From the NCBI GenBank assembly GCA_013368325.1, contig JAACJK010000003.1:496001-560000 (forward strand): a DNA stretch of 64,000 nucleotides, read 5' to 3'. The stretch is from Ephemerocybe angulata. Its lineage: Eukaryota; Basidiomycota; Agaricomycetes; Agaricales; Psathyrellaceae. Below are positions 11,695 to 24,056 of the stretch, one piece after another. Position 1 is the first letter of the stretch. Every line of letters starts with the position of its first letter. The notes under the pieces were generated by a model. That model searched no databases and had not been told where the DNA came from. It saw nothing but the letters and a program-made list of their open reading frames with translations. The translations under genes and the position numbers were made by a program.

Positions 11695-14600
11695 TTACAC
11701 GCCAAAGGGACGAAAAGCAACCGAAAGCGAAAAAAAAGTTATGAAGTAAAGTGAGAAAAGTGATCGAGACTCAAACCCAACCCTACGTCTTCGTCCTCTT
11801 CCGACTCCTCCCACCCCCTCCGCAAGTTCCTCCTCCCTCCGACTCTTCTGCCCCACAATCCTCATAACCTCCTTCTTCCTCTCCTTCGCCCTCCCCTCCT
11901 TCCTCTCCTCCTCCTTCCTCATCTTCTTCTTCCTCTCCTCCTTCTTCTCCCCCTTCTTCTCCCTCCTCCTCGCCACCTGATCCTTCCTCAGCGCCCGAAT
12001 CTGCTGCAGCAGCGCCACAGCCTTCTTCTCCTCCGGCTCCATAACGACAGCGCGTTTCTGCAGGTACGTCGGTGCGCGCTGCGCGGCCATGAGCTTGGGC
12101 TTCGAGGCGTAGGGGAGGTTCGCTTGCAGCTTCCGTGGCACGACGAGCGGGTTGAACTTGCGTGGCGCGCGCTCGATCTTCTTGTATGTCGAGTTTACGT
12201 TCTGCGGTGCGCTAAGTTTCTGCTCGTGCCGCACGGCACCCGTGAGTCGCATACCCGTCCATGAAGACTTGTTGGAGAGGAGGAGGGAGGTGACCGGGTT
12301 ATAGAATTTGCGAGGCTGCACCGAGTACCACGCTCTTAAAAACACAATATCTATCGCACAAAACGTCAGCTCAATATAATAACAAAAGAGAATAAAAGCC
12401 AGTCAACACGCACCAGACTTGAGAATCTTGTCTTCAAACGTCGCACGGAACGCCCCATCAGGTTTCGGCAGCGCCTTCTTCACCTGCCCCCTAATCCCAC
12501 TCACAGTCCTAACATTCGCCCCCTCAAACTTCGCCACCTCCAACGCCGTACTAAACATATCCTTCACAAACGCCGTATTCTTGAAAATCTTATACGGCAC
12601 ACCCGTCAACTTGATCTTCTTCACAATCTTCACGCTCCGATCGACGTCCAACACCACGCCCGTGGCAGAGACCCTGAAGCCGGGCGTCGAGCCCGCAAGG
12701 GAGTTGAACGCACAGAAGCCCGTGTTGGGAAGAGCAACGGGACCATAGAACGTAGCAAAGCAATGCATATGCTCCGGCGTATACTTGAGCATGCGCATGC
12801 GAATAGAGTGGTCGTCCAGCGAGTACGTCGGGATCGTCTGGAAGCGCCTCCACCCCAGCGAGAGAATGAGCGGGTCGTTGTTCTTGAGCGTCTTCGCGTA
12901 CCACCTATGTCTCTTCAGCCTGACCTGCACATATCCGAAGCGCTCTTCCGCGGGGAGGAGCCCACCGACAATGAGGGGGTAGGTGGGGTCGAAGTTCTCG
13001 ACGAGCTCGGCGGGGACGTTGGGGAGCTCAATGCGGACGTAGGATCCCGGTCGGTAGCCTTCGACGAGCGCGCGCGACTCTGCGTCGATACCTGCGAACT
13101 CGGCGCGGTTCAGTGCGAGCTGAGCAGCGATTTCCTCCTTCTTCTCGGTGTAGAAGTCTTGTTTCGAGGATTCGGGATCATCGTACTGCTCGTCGAACTT
13201 CTTCTTCAACGCTTCCTTCTTCGCTGCAAGTGCCGCCCGAGGGTCGAGGGTGGCCGACGACGACGGCTCAACACCGCCCTCCTCCTCATCCCCCTCCTCG
13301 TTGTCAGAGTCGTACTCCGCCACGAACCTACCCTCGCCTTCACCCTCCCCATCCTCGCCTCCACCCTCAGCAGCCGCCACATCCGCACCAGTGATAAACA
13401 GCCGCCTCAACGAATCCAACATATCCTCATCCTCCCACTTCTTCAGCTCCTCCTCATCGATATCATCCTTCGTCTTATCCAGCACCTCCGCCTCAGCATT
13501 CGTCGCCCTCGTCTTGATCTGGAAAAAGTCGTCCTCATCATTCTCTATATCATCCCCCTCGTCGTCTCCATCCTCCTTCGCGTCGTCCAAGATCTGCTCG
13601 GGTGAGAGCGTGGTGGTATAAATAAGCTTCGTCCAGTCTTTCCGACGTGCTTTGCGTGAAGCGGACGCGAGCTGCTGGGCATGCTGCGAAAGGTTAGTCT
13701 TCCATTTCGGCACATCCTCCTCCTCAACGCCCGACATCTCCTCATCCTCATCCTCATCCTCAAAACCCTCCTCGTCGCTCGGAATATCCCGATCCTCATC
13801 CTCCCCTCCAAACCTCACTCTCCGCCCATCCTCCTCCTCATCATCCGACCCACCCAAATCACTATCACTATCCGCATACGCAATATCGCCCCTCGGCTTC
13901 GTGCTCCCAACAGTAGGCAGCCCGCGCGTGACAGTTCGCATGCCCCTGCGACCGGTATTCTCGCCCGTGGTGTTCGCCTCCTCGAGCATCCAGTCGTCCT
14001 CCTCCTCTTCCGCGTCCGAGTCCTGCTCCTCGTCATGCTCGTCGTCCGAATCGTCCTCCCGGGTAGGCTCGACGGTGAGTGTCTTCGAAGAGGAGCCAAA
14101 GAGCCTGATCTGGCTGCGTGCGACGGCGTCTTCGAGGGTAGAGTTGACGTCTTGGAGGTCCATGACCATCTGCTCGCCTTCGCCCTGGTACACTGTAGAC
14201 ACGATATGTCAGTAAACGAAATAAGCTATCAAAACAAAACGTACCCTCGTTGTTCCCTCTCGTGAAATTGCCGGGAACGTTGATATACACGGCGTCCTTG
14301 TCGTACATAACACCGCCGACGTCGCTCATCGGTGCGTGAATCAGAAGTTTCTTCTTCTCGCTCAGCTTCCTGCGCTTCTCAGACGACTCGTTGGGGAGGG
14401 GACACGGGTCGCCGAGGACAGTGACGCTCTTCATCTCCAGATCGCCAACACCAGGGATGTGCACCTTGTTCCCGAGACGCAGGTTCGTGCCGCGGAGGTA
14501 GCCGTAGACGGTGACAGTCCTATCGCACTTGCCCTTGCTCGTGCGGACAAGCTCGCGGGGGGTAAGGTCCTCGAGACGGTCGGCGAGCATGTAGGGGTGG

Positions 14601-15380
14601 GAGTTGCGGAAGATGAGGGGGCGGAACTTCATCACAGAGATGAAGCGGGAGAGGTTCATGATTTCGGTGTCGGGGTAGCGGCCATTAATGACGCCCGAGA
14701 GATAAAACAACTTGGCGCCCTGGTAGATTTCGGTCCAGAACCGCTTCTTGAGGGCCTTTTTGGTATCCTTGAGCGTGGCGGCCTTTTTGATGAGGTCCAG
14801 ATGTGACAGAATTCCGATAACCTTGGGGAACCCGTGCGACTGGAGGATATTCAAGAACTCGAAGGTCTCCATCTCGAAGCCGTAGGAGCCGTCGATCATG
14901 AGGAGGACGAGGTCCGCGACCTTGCCGATGTCGATCATGCTGTTAAGGTCGTTGTTGCACTCGATGAACGTGAGCCTCCTCTTCTTCCCCGACACGACGG
15001 TGATAGGCCCCTTGGCCTCGTTCAGCGTCTGTTTCGTGTACCGCCGAACGAGACTTTTGAGCAGCGTGGTCTTGCCGACGCCCGCAGGCCCGACAATGGC
15101 GATGATGACTGGGGGAGGCTCCTCATCGGGTGTGCGGTCGACAAGCGGTACATGCAGGCGAGTCTGGTCCTTCTCTGCTGTCCGCCTGCCCTGCTTCTCC
15201 GCCCGACGTCCGGATTTTGGCGCAAACGCCTGGGATATGTTAGTTCGAGTTGGAGTGCATGGATCGACCACGCACCTTTTCGTTGAAACCCTGTTTCTTG
15301 TCACCCTTTGCCTTCTCCTTCTTGTCGTGCTTTCCACCAGACTGCGACGGCCGGTGCGATTTGTGGGGACGCTCGTCCAT
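11695..15380 (-). CDS. BMS1: Ribosome biogenesis GTPase Bms1
   Basis: Four exons on the minus strand: 15380-15276, 15229-14245, 14192-12414 and 12350-11695, giving 1174 residues, close to the yeast protein. Bms1 is the nucleolar GTPase of the SSU processome; it works with Rcl1 in 18S rRNA maturation and 40S assembly. The basic N-terminus ([13 protein letters not shown]) leads into a G domain with GPAGVGKT (about 82-89). A long Asp/Glu-rich linker occupies the middle. The C-terminal AARP2CN/Tsr1-like part ends with [17 protein letters not shown], which spans the last intron, and a Lys/Arg-rich tail. Exon 4 starts after GCGATAG, restoring a conserved D-I-V-F-L-R stretch. The gene faces away from the first GTPase-WD40 gene with 624 bases between the two starts. 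A decayed duplicate lies at 6437-7495. Confidence 0.96.
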
Positions 15381-15862
15381 GGCGCTTAACGGAAGGTAGA
15401 GACTCGAAATTTTGGGAAGACCAGTGAGATGGACCCTAACCTTAGGAGTGATGCCATCATGGGACTTCCCGACTCCCGAGACGACTTTTCCTCCAGCTTT
15501 TGCTCCAGTCTCTGTCAGTATTTGCGAACTCACTTGGTCGAAAAACATACAAGACCGGTAAACAGCAAACTGGACGAGGGATCTCATCGGAATCGAAACT
15601 CGTTCTAACCCTGCCTGACAACTCCCGAGCCAACTACGCATCGTAAGACCCAACCTCGAAAGCGAAGCCAGGAACGCTATCGTCCCTCATCGTCCTCTCA
15701 ATCGTGCACTGCCTTTGTCTGGTCGCAGAATCGTCAAGTTCGTTCCCGTGCGAGCACTAACCTCACCTTCTTGAATGAACTCACAGGCTGAGACTGACAC
15801 CACGTCACAGTCCCACCTGAGGTCACATTGAGCCCCGTGCTCGAGCACTCTAAGTATACCCG

Positions 15863-15880
15863 GCGCTTATCGATAACGAT
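15863..15880 (+). promoter_or_regulatory. Palindrome-centred promoter motif of GTPase-WD40 gene 1
   Basis: GCGCTTATCGATAACGAT contains the palindrome TTATCGATAA and ends 125 bases before the ATG at 16005. The same 18-base block precedes all four GTPase-WD40 genes at nearly the same distance, pointing to a shared regulatory site (inference). Confidence 0.65.
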
Positions 15881-16004
15881 ACTAATCTGACGGGAAAGGC
15901 CTCAATGCGTGGTGGCTGTTGCGAGCCTTACATGCTGAATCGGGCGAATTCAGTTTCTCCCCTGACCATCCGAGCGTCCGAAACTCTGAACTTTGTTGAA
16001 GGAT

Positions 16005-18781
16005 ATGGTGGAGCATACGATTGTGTATGTACCTTTTGTTTCTCGAAGAAATAGAAAGCTAATGGACCGTAATCAGTGTATTGGGCAGGACTGACGCCGG
16101 CAAGACGACCGTGCGTTCCCTTTTTCCCCTTCTCGAGACGCATATCGATGACATCGAGACCCACAGTTCATCAAGGCCGTTCAGCATGCAGTCAACGCTG
16201 ACATACCTGGACCGCCTGCCACTGAGGAACCGACTCTGGGCGTTAAGGAGTACAGGATCACTCTTCCGGATGGGAGATCGCTGACCTTCCTCGACACTCC
16301 TGGGTTCGATGGCTACCAGCCGGGAGAGCGCTCGAAGGAGACCGAGGAGATCCTTCAGATGGTGGAGGACCACCTTTCGGCGAATGGGTGAGTACAGTCA
16401 CGACCCACGTTATGCTGCTTTGCTTCTTATAACTGGAAACAGACAATCTACGCCTGTGTCGCATGTTATGGTGTTTCTGGACGCAAACGACATGGCGACG
16501 ACCGAATTCAAAGGCCGTGCACGACGCACCTTTGAGAGACTCTTTTCAAACGCTCAAGTTGCGTGTGTCACCACGCGTTGGGACCAAATCGACGAAGATG
16601 ACGGCCCTCACATTACCGCTGAAGACGCACAGAACAAGGAGGAAGACCTTTACGCAAATGCGAAATCGAGCGGAAGCCTGTTAGAGTACTTGCACGATGT
16701 ACGACGGAATCCAGGAGGCGACATTCTTCATTTCCGCTCCGGCCTAACCTCCAAAGCCTATTCCTCTCCCCGAGACGTCATGCTCAAGCTCTTTGCTGGC
16801 CCGGTAAGTCATCTTCAAGACCATCGAGGCGTATGCTTATCACCAATCCTAGGGATCCGATGGCACGTTAGAGGAAAGATTAGCGGCGGTAACGAAGGAA
16901 CGAGACGAACTCGCCGCCAAGTACGACTTGCTGCTCCAGAGGCAACAAGCACCAATTACCGCCGATGACGCTGCTCCTCCGCAGGACACTGCCCGTACCC
17001 CGCGAACTCGGCGTCAGCGCCTTCTCGATACGATCGAGAAGTTCTCGGCCCAGGTTACGGAAATGATTGAGGAACTCGAGAGGGAAGCGTTGGATGTGGC
17101 GGACGAGTGTGCTGCTGACCGTGCGGCATATGAAGCTGCGTCCGCTGCGACGAAAGAGGCGGATGGCAGGCTTGCGAAAAGTACGGAGCGAATGAAGGTG
17201 GCGGAGGAGGAGCGTGCCTGTTTGAACCGGGAACGCGACACGCTTCGTGAGCAGGAACAATCTCTGACGAAGCAGTTGGATGAATTTGGAACGAAGGCCG
17301 CACTGGGAGTGCTGCCTTCAGTAAAAGAGCGGCTCAGTTTGAGGCTGAAGCAAACACAGACATCCCTCGAAGACATGGAAGGGTGGATATCGACGGCGGA
17401 GGACTATTACCAGGAGGGACGGCAGGAGGTGGAGCAGGCAGCTGTGGAGACTGAGAAGTGGAAGCACATCAAGCAAGAGAAGGAGCGGGAGTTGAATGAA
17501 TGGCATTCCCTGGAGTCTGAAAGGCTTTTGAAGGATCAGGAAAGCTTTCGGGAGCTCCAGGCAACCTTGTACACCAGCTTCGATGCCATGCGGGAGGGGC
17601 TGAAGGATAGCTGGGACGGGAAGCTTGGGGACAACCCGGTTTTCCGGGAGCGCCTTGACGACTATATCATCAAACCAGAAATAGCGGAGCATCCTGAAGT
17701 TTGGGCGCCAGTCATCGAGGCGTTCTATGAAACGCAGGTGACACTCTCGCTGACCCAAAAAATGGCCGAGTTTCACTCAGCTGTGGTTCAGCGGTTGAAG
17801 GTTCGGGAAGATATGGTCGAGCGAGAGTGGAAGAAAGGTGTTACCGCTATCTTTCTGCCCAAGTTAAAGGATCTTCCTCCACCCCCACCCCCACTGAAGG
17901 GGCACAGCCATGCGGTTCGTTCTGTTGCATTCTCTTGGGATGGCATGAAGCTTGTCTCTGGGTCGGTCGACAACACAGTGAGGGTTTGGGATGCGCTAAC
18001 AGGGAAGGTGCAGACTACCTTGGGAGGGCACAGTGGTGCTGTCAGGTCTGTTGCATTCTCACCGAGTGGGGAATGTATTATCTCTGGATCGGTCGATAAA
18101 ACAGTGAGGATGTGGGATGTGTTGGCAGGAAGGGTTGATAAAGTGATTGTGGGGCACACTGGCTGCGTTTGGTCAGTTGAGTTCTCGGCGGATGGATCAC
18201 AGTTTGTCTCAGGGTCAGCCGATAAGACGGTGAGGATATGGGATGCATCAACTGGCCAGATTCAGCGCATCCTGGAGGGGCACACTAGCACTGTTTATTC
18301 TGTGGTCTTCATAGGAGAGGGATCGACGATTGTCTCTGGGTCGGCTGATAAAACAGTGAGGGTGTGGGATACCTTGACGGGCACGGTGCACACTGTCCTG
18401 AAGGGAGATAGTATTGTCTGGTCTGTTGCAAGTTCGAGGGATGGGCGGTGGATTGTGTCAGGATCGGAAGACACAATGGTGAGGGTGTGGGATTTGCTGA
18501 CAGGCGAGGTGCTGCGAGTACTGAAGGGACACACCAGTCACACTAGGTCCGTTGCACTTTCCCGGGATGGATTATGGATCGTCTCTGGGTCGTGGGACCG
18601 CACATTGAGGGTGTGGGATGCCTCAACTGGCGCAGTGCGAAGCGTGCGAGCGGAACACACAGGTGATATTAACGGAGTAGCATTCTCAAGGGATGGAAGG
18701 CGGGTTGCCTCTGGATCGGACGACATGACAATTAGAGTGTGGGATGTGACTTCCTTGACTTCTGCCCCTCATGTAACATAG
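16005..18781 (+). CDS. GTPase - coiled-coil - WD40 protein, copy 1
   Basis: Five exons: 16005-16024, 16077-16110, 16167-16387, 16443-16803 and 16853-18781, giving 854 residues. The G domain begins at once with strand beta-1 and the P-loop GRTDAGKT (10-17); DTPGF (61-65) is G3, and TTRWD (135-139) stands where the G4 base-recognition motif is expected. It looks most like AIG1/septin-type P-loop GTPases of fungi. Residues about 213-555 are charged and predicted mostly coiled coil (for example ELEREALDVADECAADR). After a short poly-proline linker, seven WD40 repeats of about 42 residues (560-850) would close one propeller; most carry VSGS and VRVWD. The 20- and 34-base exons 1 and 2 encode beta-1 and the P-loop. 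The near-identical repeats resemble fungal HNWD recognition proteins. A role in non-self or stress signalling is inference. Confidence 0.92.
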
Positions 18782-19422
18782 CACTAGTAGTCCTGAATCC
18801 TGATAAATAGGCTGACGGGCTGTTTCTTTGTCTCCCGATTTGAGGCTCTCCCTGCCCGCCCTGACGTGCTATAAGCTCTCCGGCAAGCAGCGCCACATCT
18901 AAACAATGGAAGAGCGGAGGTACTAGGTCTCGCAGCGTGCAGTACCGTGTGCCTATCGACCGCTAGGTTCGGTTATTCTGAGTCTGCTCCTCGGTAAGCC
19001 TTTAATTCCTCTGTCAAGGATCTTCCAAGGCTGCGGCCTGCCTACTGTAGAAATGGCCCCAAGATTCCAGTGAAACAGGCCCAGTCTGCAGAGTGTGAGA
19101 GTTGCGATGAGCTGAACGCAAGGCGCTCGCCGGTCGCCGGTCGGGCGCTTAGTTGAGCGGCTTCTGAATCTGAATCTGAGCTCGGCCTGACGAGCCGCGG
19201 AACGTGGCTGTGCATCGTCCCAAGGGACGGCTGGCACGAACCTTAACCTTCAAAACCTTTGCTTTCCAGACCCGATAGCGAGCAGAAAACGGGTATTGCC
19301 TTCACACTCTTGCAACAGGCTCCATCCCAGCTCTATCCGGCCATCCTCTCGTCAATTTCGTCGGTGTTTCTGATGCTTTCGTCACCTGCTCGGAAGGCCT
19401 CATGTTCAGCGCCCAGCCCTCG

Positions 19423-19440
19423 GCGCTTATCGATAGCGAT
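19423..19440 (+). promoter_or_regulatory. Distal copy of the palindrome-centred motif, upstream of GTPase-WD40 gene 2
   Basis: GCGCTTATCGATAGCGAT, preceded by CCCTCG, lies about 307 bases before the start of gene 2. The mirror gene has an equivalent distal copy at 33174-33191, so the paired sites were present before the inverted duplication. The rest of 18782-19746 is non-coding and mirrored in the other arm. Confidence 0.55.
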
Positions 19441-19625
19441 AGGTGAATAGAGCCCAGTATCCACAGTTTCCGACGCAACCCTCCTTTCCTCGTGGTTACT
19501 CGGTGGCGTTGCTTTGTGCTCAACGTCTCCGGTAGAACGTGACGTCTGGATGATGTTGGGCCAACTGCAATTGGGCAGAGTCCAATGGTCACCTCATCAC
19601 CTTGTGTGACGTGTCAGCTCTCTCA

Positions 19626-19643
19626 GCGCTTATCGATAACGAT
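19626..19643 (+). promoter_or_regulatory. Proximal palindrome-centred motif of GTPase-WD40 gene 2
   Basis: GCGCTTATCGATAACGAT ends 104 bases before the ATG at 19747 and is identical to the site upstream of gene 1. Confidence 0.65.
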
Positions 19644-19746
19644 GGTCGATTATCCAGCGCACCATGTGACGAGGATTGGCTGTCCGATGAGCTTTTTGCA
19701 TCTTCTCCACTGACTATCAACACGCCGTTGAACGATGTCGAAGGAT

Positions 19747-22529
19747 ATGAAGGGGCCGACGATTGCGTACGCAAGCTTTCTTCTTGGAAGAGACATGGTG
19801 CTAACCGATTACTCTCAGCGTCATTGGAAAGGCCGACAGCGGCAAAACGACAGTGGGTGATGTCTTTTGGTAGACTTGGAGGCGCTGGATGACACCGATT
19901 CTGTAGTTCATCAGGGCCGTTTGCGATGCAGTCAGCGGTATGCCTGGGGAGCATACAGATGATGAGCCTACTCGGGAGATTGTAGAGTACAAGGTACAGC
20001 TGGCTGATGGGCTGTTCATGACCCTCCTTGACACTCCTGGATTTGACGGCAACCTGGCGGATTCTAGGGATGGGACGACTGAGGGAATACTCAACGAGTT
20101 GGAGCAGTACATTGCGGACAAAAAGTGAGTACTATTTTTCCATTGCGGAGCATACAAGTATCTAATATGTGCGTTACTAGGCTCGGACCCATAACCCATA
20201 CCCTCTTCTTTCTGAACACAGACGACATGACCATGTCCGATTTCACGGTCCTGCCGAGAAAGGCCTTCGAGAGGGCTTTCCAAGGCTCTAAAATAGCATG
20301 CATCACCGCATGTTGGGATCGGATGGAAAGTGAAAACGAGGCTCCATTCAGCGCTGAGGAGGTAGTGGACAAGGAAGAAAGCCTTTATGACAGTGGGAGA
20401 ACGGGCAGAAGCCTTTTGGAGTACCTAGAGAACGATCGAGGGTACGACATACGTCGTTTCCGCTCTGGCCTACCTATCGAGGGCGAAGCAACATCTTCAG
20501 CATATACACTCCCTCAGGATATTATCTATGAGCTCGTTGGCGGACAAGTAAGTATTCAATGTCACGCAGGGCTGTTACCGTGTGTTTGCTCATTCATTAA
20601 ACACAGGTAGTGGAACCTTTGAGGGAAATGTTAGCGGCGATGACCAAGGAGCGGGACGAGCTCGCTGCCAAGTTACATCCTCTTCCGCTCCAGGAGCCGC
20701 TCGAACAAGCACTGATTGTAGCTAGCGACATTGCTCCTCTGCAAGAGGTTGTTCGTCCCCCGCGGACTCGGCGACAGCGCCTCCTGGATACCATCGACGA
20801 GTTTTCGGCACAGGTCATTGAAATGATGACCGAGCTCGAGAGGGAAGCACTGGATGTGGATGCCGAGCGTGCGGCTGATCGCGCGGCCTTTGAAGCTGCG
20901 TCTGCTGCAATCGAAGAGGCTGAGGGCAGGCTCGCGGAAAGTTCGGAATACGTTAAGGTAGCAGACCGAGAACGCGCCAATTTGGCACAGGAACGCGACG
21001 CGCTTCGTCAGCTGGAACAGTCTTTGACTGCGCGCCTGGATGAACAAGGAACGGAGGCCGCATTGAGAGCGCTGCCTTCAGTAAACCAGCGGATCAAGCC
21101 GAGGCTGGAACAAACGCAGGCGTCGCTCAGTGAGATGGACCGGTGGATATCGACGGCGGAGGAATATTACCAGGAGGGACGGCAGGAAGTGGAGCAGGCA
21201 GCTGCGGAGATTGACAAGTTGATACTCACCAAGCAAGAGAAGGAGAGAGAGTTGAATGGATGGCTTTCCCTGGAGTCTGAACGACTTTTGAAGGACCAGG
21301 AGAGCATTCGAGAGCTTCAGGCGACCTTATTCAACAACCTTGATTCCATGAGGGAAGGGTTGAAGGATAGCTGGGAGGGGAAGCTCGGGGACAACCCCGT
21401 TTTCCGGGAGCGTCTTGACGACTATGTTGTCAAGCCCGAGATAGCGGAGCACCCTGAAGTTTGGGCGCCGGTCATCGAGTCTTTCCATGAAACGCAAGTT
21501 GCACTTTCGCTGACACAAAAAATGGCCAAGTTTCACTCGGAGGTGGTTCAGCGGTTGAAGGTTCGGGAAGATATGGTCAAGCGAGAGTGGAAGAAAGGTG
21601 CTGAAAGGATTTTTCTGCTCAAGGAGCTTCCTCCACCCCCTCCCCCACTGACGGGCCATAGCAACTCGGTTCGCTCAGTTGCATTCTCCTGGGATGGCAT
21701 GAAGATTGTCTCTGGGTCGTACGACAGAACAGTGAGGGTGTGGGATGCGCTGACTGGAAAGGTGCAGACTATCTTGGAGGGGCACAGCGATGTTGTTAGG
21801 TCTGTTGCATTCTCACCGGACGGCGGGCTTATCGTCTCCGGGTCGGACGATAAAATAGTGAGGGTGTGGGATGTGTCGACAGCCAGAGTTGAGAGAGTGC
21901 TTGCGGGGCACACCAGCTACGTTTGGTCGGTTGACTTCTCGGCGGATGGATCACGGATTGTCTCAGGGTCAGGAGATGCGACGGTGAGGATATGGGATGC
22001 ATCAACTGGCCAGGTTCAGCGCATCCTCAAGGGGCACACAGACACAGTCTATTCTGTGGTCTTTATAGGAGAGGGATCGAGGATTCTCTCTGGTTCGGCT
22101 GATACAACAGTGAGGGTATGGGATACCTCGACGGGCACGGTGCACGCCGTGCTGAAGGGAGATAGTGGACCAGTCAGGTCTGTTGCCGCTTCGGAGGATG
22201 GACTGTGGGTTGTGTCAGGATCGGAAGACAGAATGGTGAGGGTGTGGGATGTGTTGACAGGGGAGCTGCTGAAAGTCCTGAAGGGACATACAAGTTACGT
22301 TAACTCTGTTGCACTTTCTCAGGATGGGTCATGGATCGTCTCTGGGTCGTGGGACCGCACATTCGGGGTGTGGGATGCCTCAACTGGCGCAGTGCGAAGC
22401 ATGAGAGCGGATCACGGACGTGATATTAACGGAGTAGCATTATCAAGGGATGGAAGGCGGGTTGCCTCTGCGTCGTGCGATAAGACGGTTAGGGTGTGGG
22501 ATATGGCCTCCTTGACTTCTGTCTCTTAG
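19747..22529 (+). CDS. GTPase - coiled-coil - WD40 protein, copy 2
   Basis: Five exons: 19747-19766, 19819-19852, 19907-20124, 20181-20547 and 20607-22529, giving 853 residues. The architecture is as in copy 1: P-loop GKADSGKT on the 34-base exon 2, DTPGF in exon 3, TACWD in the G4 position (one step further from NKxD), a coiled coil beginning VVEPLREMLAAMTKERDEL, then a poly-proline linker and seven WD40 repeats. It is closest to the minus-strand gene at 30093-32858 (shared LHPLPLQEPLEQ/LHALPLQEKLEQ linker). The N-terminus is as short as possible before beta-1 (MKGPTIAVIG), a start supported by the matching exon in all four copies. Immediately after the stop lie two further WD40 repeats in another frame (22567-22843). 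Confidence 0.92.
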
Positions 22530-22566
22530 CCCAAGCAAACACTGTACTTTCTATCAACCTGACCGG

Positions 22567-22843
22567 CAAGCTGTTAGGGATCCTGAAGGGACATAAAAAC
22601 TGGGCTAGATCCGCTGCACTTACTCGGGATGGATTGTGGATCTGTTCTGGGTCCTGGGATAAAACTTTGAGGGTATGGGATGCCTCAACAGGCGCAGTGC
22701 AAAGCGTGCTAACGGAGCACAATAATGATGTTAACGCGGTGGCATTGTCAAGGGATGGAAGGAGGATGGCCTCCGGGGCGGACGACAAGACGATTAGAGT
22801 GTGGGATATGGCATCCTTAACTTCTGCTCCTCGTAAATCCTAG
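22567..22843 (+). pseudogene. Orphan WD40 repeats duplicated behind GTPase-WD40 gene 2
   Basis: After the stop codon at 22529 a second frame encodes two more repeats (SGSWDKTLRVWD and SGADDKTIRVWD) and ends in the same MASLTSAP tail as the parent genes. It is a partial tandem copy of the last repeats. Removing about 37 bases (22493-22529, GTGTGG...TCTTAG) would be too short for a normal intron here, so it is probably not translated. It could be a donor for repeat exchange by gene conversion (inference). Confidence 0.7.
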
Positions 22844-23228
22844 TCCAACCACACTGGTGTTCATATATCATAGTCAATAATAAGTCCACGTTCGACTCTT
22901 TTTTGTCCTCGGAGGATCAACAGAAGTTAGAATAAGGGGCGAAAGGGTGTTGCCAGTGGTGCCTCCATGAGTATCACGGTGGACTTATCCTGAGCTTGGG
23001 AGATGCTCGTACAGAATGGCGACTGTATAATGATTTTTGAACGCCATGAGAACCCGAGCCACTCCCACTTCCAGGTCCGCTCTTGCGGTAGGAGTCACAC
23101 CGATCGACATCGATCATTTAGGTCAGCAACAGAGACTTGGAGTTACACGCACTAGGTCCTAAGGTGTCTCATGCTGTATTGTAACCACCATCCAATACCT
23201 TCGACGCCCGTGGTCGTACACCGCTGTG
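22844..23228. other. Intergenic region
   Basis: Nothing supported except the last 45 bases before 23229, which resemble those before 24653 (CCATCCAATACC...CGTACACCGCTG). The upstream region was therefore duplicated together with the following gene. Confidence 0.5.
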
Positions 23229-24056
23229 ATGGCTCAGCCCAGCCGCTCCTACTTCAACTCAAGCGTCGACTGGACCTACAATGAACTCTACGCCTGCAAC
23301 ATCTCCATCACGCCGATCTCGCCCGCCGAATTCTTCCAGCCCACCCCAGACCCCTCGCTCAGCCACCTCGATCCCTCCATCCTCACGACACACGCCACCG
23401 ACGCCGACGACCCCGACCTGAACCTCTCAGACGCAACATCAGAGTACCTCGGCTATCTTGACCTCGCCACCCGCGGCTATCAGGAAAGCGCCACCATCGA
23501 CTTCGCCGCGGCGACTCTGCGGCTTCTGGGATTCGGCGACTCGACGACGACGGTCGCAACACGCCACGCCATCCCCCTCGTCATCTGCGGCGAGACACGG
23601 GCTGCTCTGACAGACGTATGTGTTATACATCGCCCTACCAGGACCATCCTCCTCGTCCTCGTGATAGACAGGACCATCTTTGGCGACGACACGGCTGTCG
23701 GAAACGTCGAGGCGCAGGTGGTGGCTGGGGCGATCGCAGTGTATCAGTTCAACAACGACGCGCGTGCTGCGAACGGCTTGCCTGTCCTTGAAGCTATGAC
23801 CGTTCCCTGTATCAGCATGTCGGGCACCAAGCCCACTTTCTACGTCATGGCCGTTACGAGGAAGCTGAGCGATGCGGTCATCACCGACCAGTATCCAGCG
23901 TCAGAAACTCGACTTATGAAGTGCGTCACGACTCCAAAGCATCGAGGGCGGGCGTACGATGGAATGGCGAACTTCGAATTTCGAGAGACTGCTCTCAAAC
24001 GGTTCCTTGCGTTCAAGTATGCTGCGAGGAGCTACTGGAAGCAGTACATGGATTAG
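23229..24056 (+). CDS. Fungus-specific protein of unknown function, tandem copy 1
   Basis: An intronless gene of 275 residues starting MAQPSRSYFNSSVDWTYNEL. Recognisable blocks are WTYNELYACNI, FFQPTPDPSLSHLDPS, YLGYLDLATR, IPLVICGETR, DVCVIHRPT, VEAQVVAGAIAVYQFNN, AMTVPCISM and ALKRFLAFKYAA. I know this layout from many mushroom proteins annotated only as hypothetical. The order of a D-V-x-x-x-H-R block, a beta strand ending VIDRTIF and a downstream Q-x-V-A-x-A helix resembles PD-(D/E)XK nuclease-like folds. The E/D-x-K lysine would here be Arg (VIDR), so activity is doubtful and this is only a suggestion. It sits in the spacer of the inverted duplication, 572 bases before its paralogue. Confidence 0.75.
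   Translation: MAQPSRSYFNSSVDWTYNELYACNISITPISPAEFFQPTPDPSLSHLDPSILTTHATDADDPDLNLSDATSEYLGYLDLATRGYQESATIDFAAATLRLLGFGDSTTTVATRHAIPLVICGETRAALTDVCVIHRPTRTILLVLVIDRTIFGDDTAVGNVEAQVVAGAIAVYQFNNDARAANGLPVLEAMTVPCISMSGTKPTFYVMAVTRKLSDAVITDQYPASETRLMKCVTTPKHRGRAYDGMANFEFRETALKRFLAFKYAARSYWKQYMD

Larger units (their letters stand above)
15863..22529 (+). repeat. Left arm of a large inverted duplication (two GTPase-WD40 genes)
   Basis: This block carries the two plus-strand GTPase-WD40 genes and their intergenic region. Its mirror image is 30093-37404: the gene at 16005 pairs with that at 34487-37258 and the gene at 19747 with that at 30093-32858, judged by shared indels and linker sequences (for example DDAAPPQDT against VAPLQEVV). 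The non-coding part between the genes, about 18850-19620, is also mirrored (around 33000-33500 and 34216-34440), so whole segments were duplicated, not just genes. Confidence 0.88.

Noticed and set aside
12763..13621. Long plus-strand open frames opposite BMS1 (280, 123 and other codons)
   Set aside because: They are shadows of the acidic, low-complexity BMS1 linker read in reverse; no motif and no splice support.
14834..15389. Plus-strand frames of 150-163 codons opposite the BMS1 G domain
   Set aside because: Antisense reading of a strongly conserved coding region.
17788..22788. Repeated minus-strand frames rich in SSDPETI, opposite the WD40 repeats
   Set aside because: They recur only because the WD40 repeats recur on the other strand; not independent genes.
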